Origin: Lentibacillus juripiscarius JCM 12147
GTDB lineage: Bacteria; Bacillota; Bacilli; Bacillales_D; Amphibacillaceae
NCBI GenBank assembly: GCA_001311805.1
Contig: BBCA01000062.1
Coordinates: 1-15,734 of the forward strand
Direction: 5' to 3'
Length of the DNA stretch: 15,734 nt
Below, piece by piece: positions 1 through 12,665 of the stretch (position 1 is its first letter; every line of letters begins with the position of its first letter). Position numbers and translations under genes: made by a program. The notes under the pieces were generated by a model. The model had not been told where the DNA came from. It searched no databases and saw nothing but the letters and a program-made list of their open reading frames with translations.

Positions 1-28
1 AAAAAAGAGCCCGCCAAAGCGAGCTCTT
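1..28 (-). terminator. Rho-independent terminator after sufB
   Basis: Read on the minus strand, AAGAGCTCGC (28-19) pairs over its full 10 bp with GCGGGCTCTT (14-5), with one G-U pair and a 4-nt TTTG loop, and runs into a T tract at the window edge. It begins about 20 nt after the sufB stop at 49-51, so it closes the suf operon. Confidence 0.9.
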
Positions 29-48
29 GTATCTATCATCATTTCCAA

Positions 49-1443
49 TCAGCCGATGGAACCTTCCATTTCCATTTTAATCAAACGGTTCATTTCAACT
101 GCATACTCCATTGGAAGTTCTTTCGTGAACGGCTCAATGAAGCCCATAACAATCATTTCCGTCGCTTCTTCTTCTCCTAGACCTCTGCTCATCAGGTAGA
201 AGAGCTGCTCTTCGGAAACTTTGGAAACTTTGGCTTCGTGTTCTAACGAAATATTGTCGTTGTTGATTTCGTTGTATGGAATGGTGTCTGATGTCGACTC
301 ATTGTCCATAATCAACGTATCACATTCAATGTTGGAGCGGGCGCCGGTTGCTTTCCGTCCGAAGTGAACGATACCGCGGTATGTCACTTTCCCGCCTTGT
401 TTAGAAATCGACTTGGAAACAATACTGGACGACGTATTCGGTGCCAGGTGATGCATTTTTGCACCCGCATCCTGATGTTGGCCACGGCCAGCAATTGCAA
501 TTGATAATGTATTGCCGCGTGCACCTTCGCCTCTCAATAGGATAGATGGATATTTCATCGTCAGCTTCGAACCAATGTTTCCGTCAATCCATTCCATGGT
601 TGCATTCGCATCCGCTGTTGCACGTTTGGTCACCAGGTTATAAACGTTATTCGCCCAGTTTTGAATGGTTGTGTAACGGCAGTATGCGTCTTTATGAACA
701 AGATTTCAACAACAGCACTGTGCAGTGAATTCGTTGTATAAACTGGTGCTGTACAGCCTTCCACATAGTGGACCGATGATCCTTCGTCAGCGATAATCAG
801 CGTACGTTCGAACTGTCCCATGTTTTCCGAGTTAATCCGGAAGTATGCCTGCAGTGGTGTTTTCGCTTCAACGCCCTTCGGAACATAGATGAACGATCCC
901 CCGGACCAGACTGCCGAGTTCAGCGCAGCAAATTTATTGTCAGACGGCGGGATAACTTTGCCGAAATATTGTTTGAAAATATCTTCGTTTTCTTTCAGCG
1001 CCGAATCCGTATCCTTGAAGATAATGCCGAGTTCTTCCAAATCCTCTTTCAGGTTATGGTAGACAACTTCGGATTCATACTGTGCAGATACACCAGCAAG
1101 ATATTTCTGCTCTGCTTCAGGGATTCCCAGTTATCAAATGTCTGTTTGATTTCATCCGGTACTTCATCCCACGTTTTCTCTGTTTTTCGGATGGTTTAAC
1201 ATAGTAGACAATTTCGTCAAAATCAAGCTCGGAAAGATCTCCGCCCCATTGCGGCATTGGCATTTTATAAAAATGTTCCAACGCTTTCAGACGATAGTCA
1301 AGCATCCATTGCGGTTCTTCTTTCATTCTTGAAATTTCTTCCACAATTTCACGTGTCAACCCTCTACCAGAACGAAATACCGAAACGTCTTTATCATGAA
1401 AGCCATACTTATACTCTTCCATTTCTGGCATTTGTTTTGCCAT
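49..1443 (-). CDS. sufB: Fe-S cluster assembly scaffold protein SufB (frame broken three times)
   Basis: SufB forms the SufBC2D scaffold on which Fe-S clusters are built in the cytoplasm. The start ATG (1443-1441) follows AAAGGAGGT at good spacing. The N-terminus ([20 protein letters not shown]), the middle ([35 protein letters not shown]) and the C-terminus ([48 protein letters not shown]) are typical of Bacillus SufB. Three single-base losses break the frame: a short A run at 1183-1187 (KPSEK then TEKTWDEVP), about 1130 (FDN then [13 protein letters not shown]), and about 701 (AVVEI then [21 protein letters not shown]). Restoring them gives 465 residues, the usual length as I recall it. It is the last gene of sufCDSUB, separated from sufU by 112 nt. 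I consider the breaks sequence errors because suf is essential in B. subtilis and all motifs remain. Confidence 0.93.
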
Positions 1444-1466
1444 GAAAATACCTCCTTTAAAAGTGT

Positions 1467-1534
1467 ACAGGTCTTCCGGCTCCAAACTGCTCCGGCTTCA
1501 GCTGCCACTGTTTACCGCACTGACAGCGACCTGT
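1467..1534 (-). other. Possible structured RNA in the sufU-sufB gap
   Basis: On the minus strand an outer helix ACAGGTC (1534-1528) / GACCTGT (1473-1467) encloses a strong hairpin, GCTGTCAGTG (1527-1518) / CAGTGGCAGC (1510-1501), with one G-U and one G-G mismatch and a 7-nt loop. A weaker CCGG/CCGG hairpin lies at about 1495-1476. This would form a three-way junction ending 12 nt before the sufB ribosome binding site. It could tune sufB translation or protect or process the mRNA. The complementarity is seen; the function is inference. Confidence 0.35.
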
Positions 1535-1555
1535 TTATTAAGCATGAACTGCTTA

Positions 1556-1986
1556 TTACTCCTGAACACCTTTTTCCATTGCCTTCCAAGCAAGGGTTGC
1601 ACATTTTATCCTGGCCGGAAATTGGGAGACACCCTGCAATGCTTCCACATCTCCCATTTCCAGCTCTTCTGTGTCAACATCTTCACCAAGCATCATTTCC
1701 GAAAAAGCTTTCGACATTTTCAATGCGTCATCAAGCTTTTTCCCCCTGATGGCCTGGGTCATCATGGATGCGGACGACATGCTGATGGAACATCCTTCAC
1801 CTGTGAATTTAGCATCCTGGACAATGCCATCATTGACCTGCAGCTGCAGCTGAATCCGATCACCGCAAGTCGGATTATTCATATCGACTGTCAGCGCATC
1901 ACCATCAACTTCCCCCTTGTTTCTCGGGTTTTTATAATGGTCCATTATGACTTGTCTGTATAGTGTATCAAGATTATTAAAAGACA

Positions 1987-1987
<1 letters not shown>
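1556..1987 (-). CDS. sufU: Zinc-dependent sulfurtransferase SufU
   Basis: SufU accepts persulfide sulfur from SufS and passes it to the SufBCD scaffold. In Firmicutes it is a zinc-containing sulfur carrier rather than a true scaffold. The 143-residue protein shows the IscU-like fold motifs: NPTCGD (Cys41, Asp43), GEGCSIS (Cys66) and IKCATLAW (Cys129), the ligand and acceptor residues of the family. The Firmicutes-type insertion between the second and third cysteines (AFSEMMLGED to GVSQFPAR) is present. I chose the ATG at 1987-1985, giving MSFNNLDTLYRQVIMDHYKN, over the GTG one codon upstream. The ATG overlaps the sufS stop as TGATG, so the two are probably translationally coupled; GGAG lies upstream inside sufS. 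It ends in tandem stops TAATAA. The frame is intact. Confidence 0.95.
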
Positions 1988-4507
<2,520 letters not shown>

Positions 4508-4525
4508 ATTACCCCTCCTAGCTTA

Positions 4526-5312
4526 TTAGACTTCCTGCTCTTGAGTTTCTTCTTCGATTCCCAGTTCTTCTTTAATCCAGTCGTAGCCTTCCGATTCAAG
4601 GCGCTGTGCAAGTTCCGGTCCTCCTGATTTGACAACACGACCTTGCATCATAACGTGTACTTTATCCGGTGTAATATAGTTGAGCAAGCGCTGATAGTGT
4701 GTAATAATCAGGCAGCCAAATTGTTCATCACGCAGTTTGTTAATTCCTTTGGAAACAACTTTAAGTGCGTCAATATCCAGTCCGGAGTCAATTTCATCGA
4801 GAATGGCAATTTCCGGTTTGAGAAGCATCAATTGAAGAATCTCGTTACGTTTTTTTCTCACCACCGGAGAATCCTTCGTTCAGGTAGCGCTGTGCCATGT
4901 TTTTGTCTATTTCAAGGTAGTCAAGTACTTCATCCATTTCTTTAATGAACTTCATGAGAGAAATTTCATTGCCTTCCCCGCGGCGTGCATTAATGGATGA
5001 ACGGAGAAAGTCAGATGTGGTTACACCGCTGATTTCACTTGGGTATTGCATGCCAAGGAAAAGCCCTGCACGTGCACGTTCATCAACTTCCATCTCCAGC
5101 ACGTCTTCACCATCAAGGTGAACACTGCCTTCAGTAATTTCAAAGCTTGGATGACCCATAATCGCTGATGCGAGTGTGGATTTCCCTGTGCCATTTGGTC
5201 CCATTACCGCATGGAACTCGCCACCATTTATCGTAAGGTTTACACCTTTTAAAATCTCGTTCCCTTCAATCTCAACATGAAGATTTTTAATCTCTAGTGT
5301 TGATCCAGCCAT
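4526..5312 (-). CDS. sufC: SUF ATPase SufC (frame broken once by an extra base)
   Basis: SufC is the ABC-type ATPase that drives conformational change in the SufBCD scaffold. The reconstructed protein is 261 residues. Walker A is GPNGTGKST (residues 38-46), the Q-loop is near [10 protein letters not shown], the signature is FSGGEKKRNEI, Walker B is [14 protein letters not shown], and the switch histidine is in [13 protein letters not shown]. The frame breaks inside the signature, in a run of seven A at 4850-4856: seven gives EKKT-stop, six gives EKKRNEIL. This is the only break caused by an apparent extra base. The start ATG is preceded by TTGGAGGTATCGAC, a good ribosome binding site. It is the first gene of the operon, with promoter candidates upstream. 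Confidence 0.94.
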
Positions 5313-5354
5313 GTCGATACCTCCAATTACTGTTATATTTGCTTATTGATCTAT

Positions 5355-5373
5355 AATGGATAAGACATCCATT
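5355..5373. promoter_or_regulatory. Perfect dyad in the sufC leader
   Basis: AATGGAT (5355-5361) and ATCCATT (5367-5373) form a perfect 7-5-7 inverted repeat just downstream of the likely suf promoter, about 43 nt before the sufC start. This position suits a repressor operator or a small 5' UTR hairpin. I do not recognise the regulator. Confidence 0.35.
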
Positions 5374-5379
5374 CTCAAT

Positions 5380-5394
5380 TTATTCTCATTATAA
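5380..5394 (-). promoter_or_regulatory. Weak PerR/Fur-like site over the suf -10 box
   Basis: On the minus strand TTATAATGAGAATAA matches the PerR box consensus TTATAATTATTATAA at 12 of 15 positions and resembles a Fur box less well. It overlaps the proposed -10 box. In AT-rich promoter DNA such matches arise by chance, so this is only a candidate for iron or peroxide control. Confidence 0.2.
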
Positions 5395-5416
5395 TCTTAA
5401 ATCATTTCAAATGTAA
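5388..5416 (-). promoter_or_regulatory. Candidate sigma-A promoter for sufCDSUB
   Basis: A perfect TATAAT lies at 5393-5388 (minus strand), with TTACAT at 5416-5411, a poor -35, 17 nt upstream. An alternative pairing is TTGATA (5422-5417) with TAAGAT (5399-5394), also 17 nt apart. Transcription would start near 5381, leaving a leader of about 70 nt. The rest of the gene-free stretch 5313-5634 holds the arg terminator, a direct repeat of CAAAGAAAAC at about 5560-5580, and AT-rich DNA in which I see no gene. Confidence 0.45.
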
Positions 5417-5597
5417 TATCAACTGTAAGAGGCTGTTCTGCCGGAAAATTTCTGATGATGCGGCAGCGATTATTTCCCTTCAATAGCTTTATTAGCATTT
5501 GTAAGATTATCTTATATACACATTAGTAGGTTACAACCATTTCTGCAAGGGGAAGAATTCAAAGAAAACTCAAAGAAAACCTAACCACTTTAAAACG

Positions 5598-5625
5598 CCC
5601 CACTGCATGTGGAATGGCAGTGGGG
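5598..5625 (-). terminator. Hairpin terminator after argH
   Basis: CCCCACTGC (5598-5606) and GCAGTGGGG (5617-5625) form a perfect 9-bp stem with a 10-nt loop, starting 10 nt after the argH stop. The downstream T run on the minus strand is short (CGTTTTAAAG). On the plus strand the stem is followed by TTATTTTG, so it may act in both directions, though no plus-strand gene is visible upstream of it. Confidence 0.75.
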
Positions 5626-5634
5626 TTATTTTGT

Positions 5635-7042
5635 CTAAGAATGTGAATAATCCGTCTGGAGCCATGCCCGGTTATCTTTCAGCATGGCTTCCGCTTTTGT
5701 CAGCTGTTCCTCTACACTTTGCCGTGCAGTTCCACCTGTCGATCGGCGGGCATTGACAATGGTTTCCGGATCCAATGCATCAAAAATATCCTCCTCAATA
5801 AGGTCCGAAAAGGTTTGAAATTCATCAAGTGTCAGATCCTGCAAATAGTTGTGATGGTTAATGCAGTGCAGGACGATTCTGCCGACGGTTTCATGGGAGT
5901 GTCTGAATGGCATTCCTTTAGCTGTCAGATAATCAGCCAAATCTGTCGCATTGGAATAGTCCGCTCTTACCGCCTGATACATAGATTCTTTTTTACATGC
6001 ATCGTTTCAATCATTGGGGCAAATAGTGCAAGTGCTCCTCGCAACGTCTCTGCTGCATCCAACATGCCTTCCTTATCTTCCTGCATATCCTTGTTGTACG
6101 CAAGGGGGAGGCCCTTAAGCATGGTCAACATTCCATGCAGGTGGCCATAGACACGACCTGTTTTGCCGCGGACAAGCTCGGGCACATCCGGATTTTTCTT
6201 TTGGGGCATCATACTGCTCCCTGTGCAGAATGCATCATCAAGTTCAATAAGTTAAATTCAGCACTGGACCATTGCACTAGCTCTTCGGACATCCTGGACA
6301 AATGCATAGCAATAAGCGATGCATCGGATAAAAATTCCACGACAAAATCACGGTCGCTGACAGCATCAAGGCTATTTTCACAAATACCATCGAAGTGCAG
6401 TTCCTTTGCAACGTACTCCCTGTCAATTGAGAAAGTCGTCCCTGCCAGTGCACCTGCTCCAAGGGGCAGCTTATTGATCCGCTTAAAACTGTCCTTGAGC
6501 CGTTCTGCATCCCGCTGGAACATAAATACATACGCAAGCATATGATGTGCAAACAGGACAGGCTGTGCCCGCTGCAGGTGCGTATAACCTGGGAGGACTG
6601 TGTCCAGATTGGCTTCGGCTTGCTTGCACAAGGATGCTTGGACTTCTGTCAGCAAACGGATCAGGTCGGCAACTGTATCGCGTAAATATAAACGCATATC
6701 CAGTGCCACCTGGTCGTTCCTGCTTCTTCCCGTGTGTAGCTTTCCGCCAACAGTGCCAATTTCATTGATAAGCAGTTTTTCCACATTCATATGGATATCT
6801 TCATACTCCTGCTGCAGTGCGGCTTCCCCATTTTCAATGGAAGCCGCCACTTTTTGCAGTCCGTCCGAAATTCTATCAGCATCCTGTACAGGGATAATAC
6901 CGCACGCCTTGAGCATTTTCACATGTGCCAGACTCCCCTGGATATCATATTGTGCCAGTTTCTTATCAAACTGGATGGATGCTGTATATTCTTCCACTAA
7001 CTGATTCGTTGGTTTCGTGAATCGTCCACCCCATAGTTTCAT
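5635..7042 (-). CDS. argH: Argininosuccinate lyase ArgH (frame broken twice)
   Basis: ArgH cleaves argininosuccinate to arginine and fumarate, the last step of arginine synthesis. The reconstructed protein is 469 residues. It begins [12 protein letters not shown], carries [27 protein letters not shown], and [17 protein letters not shown], then the fumarase-superfamily signature [12 protein letters not shown] with the catalytic serine. It ends in a C-terminal helical domain. Two single-base losses break it: about 6248 (EFNL then [16 protein letters not shown]) and the A run at 5989-5994 (MHVKK then [13 protein letters not shown]). The start overlaps the argG stop as ATGA, which indicates translational coupling. 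It is the last gene of carB-argF-argG-argH and is followed by a hairpin terminator. The breaks are probably sequence errors. Confidence 0.93.
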
Positions 7043-8307
7043 TGATTCAATGTTTCCTTTGCGGACATATCTGTTTTAAGTTCGGTCTCCGTTTTATCAT
7101 TAGGGGCAGACTCATTGACGGATGAGTGAACCTTTGTCGGCAGTCCCCACAACTTAATGAACCCAGTGGCTGCTTCATGGTCAAACGCATCATCGGCATT
7201 ATAGGTTGCTAGATCGAAGTCATAAAGTGATTGGGCGGACTGACGGCCGATTGGGAAAACATGACCTTTGAACAATTTCATCTTGACGGTTCCTGTCACA
7301 AACTGCTGGGTTTCTTCAATAAATGCTTTGAGCGCATTTGTTAAAGGGGAGTACCATAAACCGTCATAAACCATCTGCGCAAATTTCTGCTCGACAGCCG
7401 GTTTGAAATGGGCCGTTTCACGTGTCAACGTCAATGATTCCAGTTCCTGATGGGCACCCAGAAGGACCGCGGCTGCAGGTGCTTCATAGATTTCCCTCGA
7501 CTTGATACCGACAAGGCGGTTTTCCACATGGTCAATACGTCCCACACCGTGTTTCCCAGCAATTCCATTTAATGTGGTTATCAATTCTGCAAGTGGCAGT
7601 TCCGTGCCATTCAGGGAAGTCGGTTTCCCTTGACTGAAGTTAACCTCCACAACTTCCGGCTCATCCGGGGCCTCCTCTACCGGATCGCTCGTCAGGCCGT
7701 ATGCATCTTTTGGAGGTTCTTCCCAAGGATCCTCCAATATGCCGCATTCATTACTGCGGCCCCACAGATTTTCATCAATACTGTATGGACTGTCCACGTT
7801 GACCGGGACTGGAATCTGATGCTCTTTAGCAAAGGCAATTTCCTCTTCTCTGGACATGGACCATTCTCGAACCGGGGCGACAACATGAAGGTTCGGGTTC
7901 AGCCCGGAGAAGGCAACATCAAATCTGACCTGGTCGTTCCCTTTTCCGGTACAGCCATGTGCAACAGCTGATGCCCCTTCTTTTTCAGCGATATCCACGA
8001 GAATTTTAGATATGAGTGGTCTTGATAATGCTGAAATCAACGGATATTTTCCTTCATATAAAAGGTTGGCCTGCAGTGCCGGCAGTACATATTCATCGGC
8101 GAATAATGACTTGGCATCCACTACATACGACTTAACAGCGCCAACATCCAATGCTTTTGTCTTTACCGATTCCAGATCTTTGCCTTCCCCTACGTCCAAT
8201 GCTATAGCAATCACATCGTAATTATACTGATCCTGGAGCCATTTAACCGCGACGGACGTGTCAAGGCCTCCTGAGTATGCAAGCACAATTTTTTCTTTTT
8301 CCATCAT
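7039..8307 (-). CDS. argG: Argininosuccinate synthase ArgG
   Basis: ArgG joins citrulline and aspartate using ATP to give argininosuccinate. The frame is intact at 422 residues. The PP-loop ATP site is AYSGGLDTS (residues 10-18), and [14 protein letters not shown] (117-130), [20 protein letters not shown] and [20 protein letters not shown] are family hallmarks. It is somewhat longer than the roughly 400 residues I expect, because of a charged C-terminal tail after [10 protein letters not shown]. The start is ATGATG at 8307-8302 behind GAGAGGGGAATTT; either ATG could be used. It lies 48 nt after argF and overlaps argH by 4 nt (ATGA). Confidence 0.96.
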   Translation of the reverse strand: MMEKEKIVLAYSGGLDTSVAVKWLQDQYNYDVIAIALDVGEGKDLESVKTKALDVGAVKSYVVDAKSLFADEYVLPALQANLLYEGKYPLISALSRPLISKILVDIAEKEGASAVAHGCTGKGNDQVRFDVAFSGLNPNLHVVAPVREWSMSREEEIAFAKEHQIPVPVNVDSPYSIDENLWGRSNECGILEDPWEEPPKDAYGLTSDPVEEAPDEPEVVEVNFSQGKPTSLNGTELPLAELITTLNGIAGKHGVGRIDHVENRLVGIKSREIYEAPAAAVLLGAHQELESLTLTRETAHFKPAVEQKFAQMVYDGLWYSPLTNALKAFIEETQQFVTGTVKMKLFKGHVFPIGRQSAQSLYDFDLATYNADDAFDHEAATGFIKLWGLPTKVHSSVNESAPNDKTETELKTDMSAKETLNQ

Positions 8308-8355
8308 AAATTCCCCTCTCGTTTTGATTTTTAGTTTATTTACCGGCTTTTCGCC

Positions 8356-9318
8356 TTAGCCCATTAATGCGGTCATTAGTGCCTTTTGGGCATGAAGTCT
8401 GTTTTCAGCTTGCTGAAAGACGACTGATTGGCTTCCGTCAATAATATCTGCGGTAACCTCTTCCCCTCTGTGGGCTGGCAGGCAATGCATGAAAATAGCA
8501 TCCTGTTTTGCTGAAGAAAATAGTTTCCTATTCACCTGAAAACCGGCAAACGCCCTGTTGCGCGCTATTTGTTCCTTTTCTTGCCCCATGCTCGCCCAGA
8601 CATCTGTATAAACGATATCTGCCTGCCTTACAGCCTTATTCGGATCTGTTGTCAGTTCCACACAGCCACCTGTCACACTAGCGGTAGCAGCTGCTTGCTC
8701 TGTAACGTCCGGTTCTGGCTCATATCCTTCAGGTGTGGCAATACTGATGGTCATTCCAGTCATTGCTGCACCAGCCAGCAGTGAATGAGTCATGTTGTTG
8801 CCATCGCCAATATAAGCAAGTTTCTGACCACTCCAGCCGCCTTTTGCCTCGCGAATAGTCAATAGGTCTGCCAGCACTTGGCAAGGATGACAATAGTCAG
8901 TAAGTCCATTGATCACCGGAACAGTTGCATGCTGAGCCAATGTTTCCACCGATTCATGGCCAAATGTGCGAATCATGATGCCATCAAGGTAGCCGGACAA
9001 TACTTTGGCTGTATCCGAGATGCTTTCCCCTCTGCCCAGCTGCAGATCATTTCCGTCTAGAAATATACCAGTTCCTCCGAGCTGAAAAATTCCTGTCTCA
9101 AAGGAGATGCGAGTTCTCGTTGACGGTTTTTCGAACAGCATACCAAGTGTTCTTCCTTTTAATGGCTGTTCTGTGACACCTGCTTTATGCAGTGTCTTCA
9201 TCTCATCAGCTAAATCTACAAGGTATACCAGTTCCTCACTGCTCAAGTCATGGAGCGACAGAAAATCTCTCCCTTTCAGCTGCTGTTGGACATTGCCTTG
9301 TTTAACTCCCGGACCCAT
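8356..9318 (-). CDS. argF: Ornithine carbamoyltransferase ArgF
   Basis: ArgF transfers the carbamoyl group of carbamoyl phosphate to ornithine, giving citrulline. The intact 320-residue protein has the carbamoyl-phosphate loop EKPSTRTRISFE (STRTR at 66-70), the ornithine-side GLTDYCHPCQVLADLLTI (HPCQ at 144-147), DVWASMGQE (239-247) and HCLPAHRGEEV (278-288). HPCQ plus DVWxSMG distinguishes it from aspartate carbamoyltransferase. The ATG directly follows the carB stop (TGA-ATG, no gap), with AGGTGG inside the end of carB. Being next to carB suits delivery of the labile carbamoyl phosphate, but that is inference. Confidence 0.96.
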   Translation of the reverse strand: MGPGVKQGNVQQQLKGRDFLSLHDLSSEELVYLVDLADEMKTLHKAGVTEQPLKGRTLGMLFEKPSTRTRISFETGIFQLGGTGIFLDGNDLQLGRGESISDTAKVLSGYLDGIMIRTFGHESVETLAQHATVPVINGLTDYCHPCQVLADLLTIREAKGGWSGQKLAYIGDGNNMTHSLLAGAAMTGMTISIATPEGYEPEPDVTEQAAATASVTGGCVELTTDPNKAVRQADIVYTDVWASMGQEKEQIARNRAFAGFQVNRKLFSSAKQDAIFMHCLPAHRGEEVTADIIDGSQSVVFQQAENRLHAQKALMTALMG

Positions 9319-12300
9319 TCACACCACCTGCTCTTTCCTTTTATTCAAATGCCGGACAGCACTCATATAGGCATCGATCGTCTGCGGTGCTTCAGCTGGC
9401 TCAAATGAAGCCTGCAAATGCGCCTGCAACGTTTCCATCGAAGTGAAGCATGCGATGCCACTGGCCAGTGCCTCTGACCGTAGTTTCATATGATCATCCA
9501 ATGTGAACTGTTTTTGTGTATCACAAACGAATGCAAATTCCCCGTCCGCACACCGTGCTTGCGCTTCCGATACACTTGCCATTTCCTTAGCGTGCAGCCC
9601 TTGTTTCCTGATCATTTCGGCTGTTGTCCGGTCTGCTAGGATGCTGACCCCGAGCTCGGACAACCATTCCACTAATTTCACGGGCAAGCCGTCTCCTGAT
9701 GGGTCCAGGGAAAAATAGACAGATTCGCCGTTTTCAAGCTTTAAAAGAGTGCCTTCCGACCAGCCACAAGCCTTCCGCATCGCCTGCTTAACCGTTGAAC
9801 CGATTCCAATTGCCTCACCGGTCGATTGCATTTCGGGTCCAAGATATGGATCAACACCAGGCAACTTAGATGAAGAAAAACGGGCATCTTCACGGCGTAA
9901 AATGGAATTTCCTTATGCAAACCGAGTTCCCAGGACTGTTTATTTAATGGTTCCCCCATCTGTACACTTGTTGCCAGATCAATGAGCGGCACCCCCGTCG
10001 TTTTACTAGCAATCGGAACAGTACGTGATGATCGTGGGTTCACCTCAAGCACATACATTTCCTGTTCATCCTCACTGAGGACAAATTGTATGTTAATCAT
10101 CCCCTTGATATTCAGCTCCGCGGAAATGGATTTGGTATATGTCTCCATCTGGCGCTTCTGCTGTTCCGTCAAATCCGGAGCCGGAAAACAGTGATACTGT
10201 CACCAGAGTGGACCCCTGCCCGTTCCACATGCTGAAAGATACCAGGAATCAAAACCTCTGAACCATCACAGACAGCATCTATTTCAAATTCACGGCCCGG
10301 AATAAAACGATCAATTAGGAGCGGAAAACTACTGGTGTCAGGTGCGCTTTTATTCAGTTCACTAAGATATGCCATCAACTCCGATTCGTTTTGCAATACA
10401 GTCATTCCCTTGCCACCGATTACATACGAAGGACGCACCAATACCGGATAACCAATCCCATTCGCTGCTGCAGCCGCATCAGTTCCGTTCATGACTGTTT
10501 CGCCGGGAATATGCGGTATGTCCAGCTTTTTGAGTAGCTGGTAAAACTGCTCCCGGTCCTCACTTGCAGCGATGGATGCCAGTGATGTTCCATACACATG
10601 AACACCTTCTGCATGAAGATCTTGAGCAAGGTTTATGGCTGTCTGCCCGCCGAACTGCACCATGACACCGTCCGCGTTCTCCTTTTTGACAACAGACAAA
10701 ACATCTTCAGTCGTCAGTGGTTCCATATAAAGGTGATCCGCTATAGCCCAGTCGGTACTGACCGTTTCCGGATTATTGTTGATAACAACGGCATGGGCAC
10801 CTTGCTCCTGAAGTGATTTCACGGCTTGCACGGAGCAGTAATCAAACTCAATACCCTGGCCAATTCGGATAGGGCCTGCCCCCAATACAACAATCGTTTT
10901 TCCTTTCAGCGGGATCGCTTCATCCGTTTCGTTCCAGCTGCTATAGTAAAATGGCTTTCCTGCCTGATTTGCACCGGCCGTTTTGTAGCCGGGATGAATC
11001 CCAAGCTCCTCCAGGCAGTTACGCATAACCGACGTTTTCTCTCAAACAGGGAAGCCAGGAACGCATTGGAAAAGCCTAGTGTTTTGACTTCCTTCCATTC
11101 ATCTTTTGAAACAGCAGTACAATCTGCTGCAGCTAATCTTTTCTCCACAGAAATGAGATTTGCCATTTCGTTCAAGAAAAACGGTTGAATACCAGTTAAT
11201 TCGTGGACACGGGCTATCCCGAATCCGCGCCTGAATGCCTCTATTACAGTAAACAACCGTTGATCAGTCGCGTCTGTCAATGATTTTTCAATTGTCTCAT
11301 CAGTCCAGTCTGTCAAAAATGGAAAATGATTGGTTTGCATATCCAGTGACCGGACGGCTTTCATCAATGCTTCCGAAAAACTATGTGCCAGCGCCAATAC
11401 TTCTCCCGTTGCTTTCATTTGCGTTCCAAGAAGACGATCAGCTTTCTTAAATTTATCAAACGGCCAGCGCGGGATTTTTACAGCCGTATAATCGATGGAC
11501 GGCTCCAATCTGGAAAGCGCCGTTGCATTACCTGGAATCGTCAGTTCATTCAGCTGATAGCCTAACGCCAATTTGGTCGCAATTGTCGCTATTGGGTAGC
11601 CTGTTGCCTTGGAAGCAAGTGCACTGGAACGGCTCACTCGAGGATTAACCTCAATAATCACATAATCGCCACCGGATGGTTTAACAGCAAATTGGATATT
11701 GCACGCACCAACAATTCCCAGTTCGTCAATGACTTTACAAGAAGCATCACGGAGCATCTGATATTCTTCACCATTCAGTGTTTGTGCGGGAGTTGTTACA
11801 ATACTGTCTCCCGTATGTATGCCGGCCGGATCGATGTTTTCCATATCACAGACAATGATGCACGTACCGGCAGCATCCCTAATCACTTCAAATTCAAATT
11901 CCTTCCATCCCTTAACACTCTGCTCGACTAGTACTTGATTAATAGGGCTCATGTCGAGTCCGCGCCGGACAATTGAATGGAGCTCATTTTATTTTTCGCA
12001 ACACCCCCACCGGCTCCCCCAAGTGTATAAGCCGGTCTGACGATAATGGGAAACCCTGCTTTTTTTGAAAAGCGAACAGCAGCATCAGCTGACGTCACTG
12101 ATAAGCTTTCCGGAACCGGTTCACGAATAGACGTCATAAGCGATTTAAAAATATCCCGGTCTTCCCCTTTTTGAATCGTCTCAAGTGATGTGCCTAATAG
12201 ACTTACATCATATTTGTCCAGCACACCTGCTTCCGATAGCGCTAGCGCCAGGTTAAGTCCAGTCTGTCCGGCCACTGACGGCAATAGGCCATCTGGTTTT

Positions 12301-12542
12301 TCTTTCTGAATGATGGCCGTAAGGGAAGCCTCAGTCAGTGGCTCCAAATACACATGATGCGCTGTTGTTTCATCCGTCATGATGGTAGCCGGATTGTTAT
12401 TGACAAGGACCACCTCGACACCTTCTTCTTTCAGGGCGAGGCATGCCTGTGTACCGGAATAATCGAATTCAGCTGCCTGACCGATGACAACCGGTCCTGA
12501 CCCAATGACAAGAACTTTATGAATACCTTCCAATTTCGGCAT
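9319..12542 (-). CDS. carB: Carbamoyl-phosphate synthase large subunit, arginine-type (frame broken four times)
   Basis: CarB makes carbamoyl phosphate from bicarbonate, ammonia and two ATP. The reconstruction is about 1075 residues, the normal size. Two ATP-grasp halves are clear: the first from [20 protein letters not shown] to [20 protein letters not shown], the second from [20 protein letters not shown] to [22 protein letters not shown]-terminal regulatory domain follows ([20 protein letters not shown]). Breaks, all single lost bases: the A run at 11987-11990 (VAKNK then [10 protein letters not shown]), about 11041 (LASLFE then [12 protein letters not shown]), the T run at 10185-10188 (SITVF then [10 protein letters not shown]) and the T run at 9876-9880 (MPVF then [13 protein letters not shown]). 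The ATG (12542-12540) follows GGAAGGAG. Oddities: AGQTG replaces the usual GGQTG in the first half, and the linker motif VDTCA-EF is not recognisable ([16 protein letters not shown] instead). No carA lies beside it. The ARG boxes upstream mark it as the arginine enzyme. Confidence 0.93.
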
Positions 12543-12651
12543 GCTGTTCCACTCCTTCCTGCATGTATACCAGCCGTACAAATGTCATTTTCAAATGAAC
12601 TTACGCTCATTCATGTGAGTAATATTTAAACAATTTTAAATCATCTGTTGT

Positions 12652-12665
12652 TGTATCATTATGCA
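12652..12665 (-). promoter_or_regulatory. Second ARG-box-like operator (weaker)
   Basis: Minus-strand TGCATAATGATACA matches the ArgR/AhrC half-site pattern TGAATWWWWATTCA at 11 of 14 positions. Its centre is exactly 20 bp, about two helical turns, from the stronger box at 12672-12685, the spacing usual for tandem ArgR sites. It covers the -10 box. Confidence 0.5.

Noticed and set aside
12595..12614. ATGAA / TTCAT dyad in the carB leader as a third ARG box
   Set aside because: The half-sites are 10 nt apart instead of the 4 nt needed, so it does not fit an ARG box.
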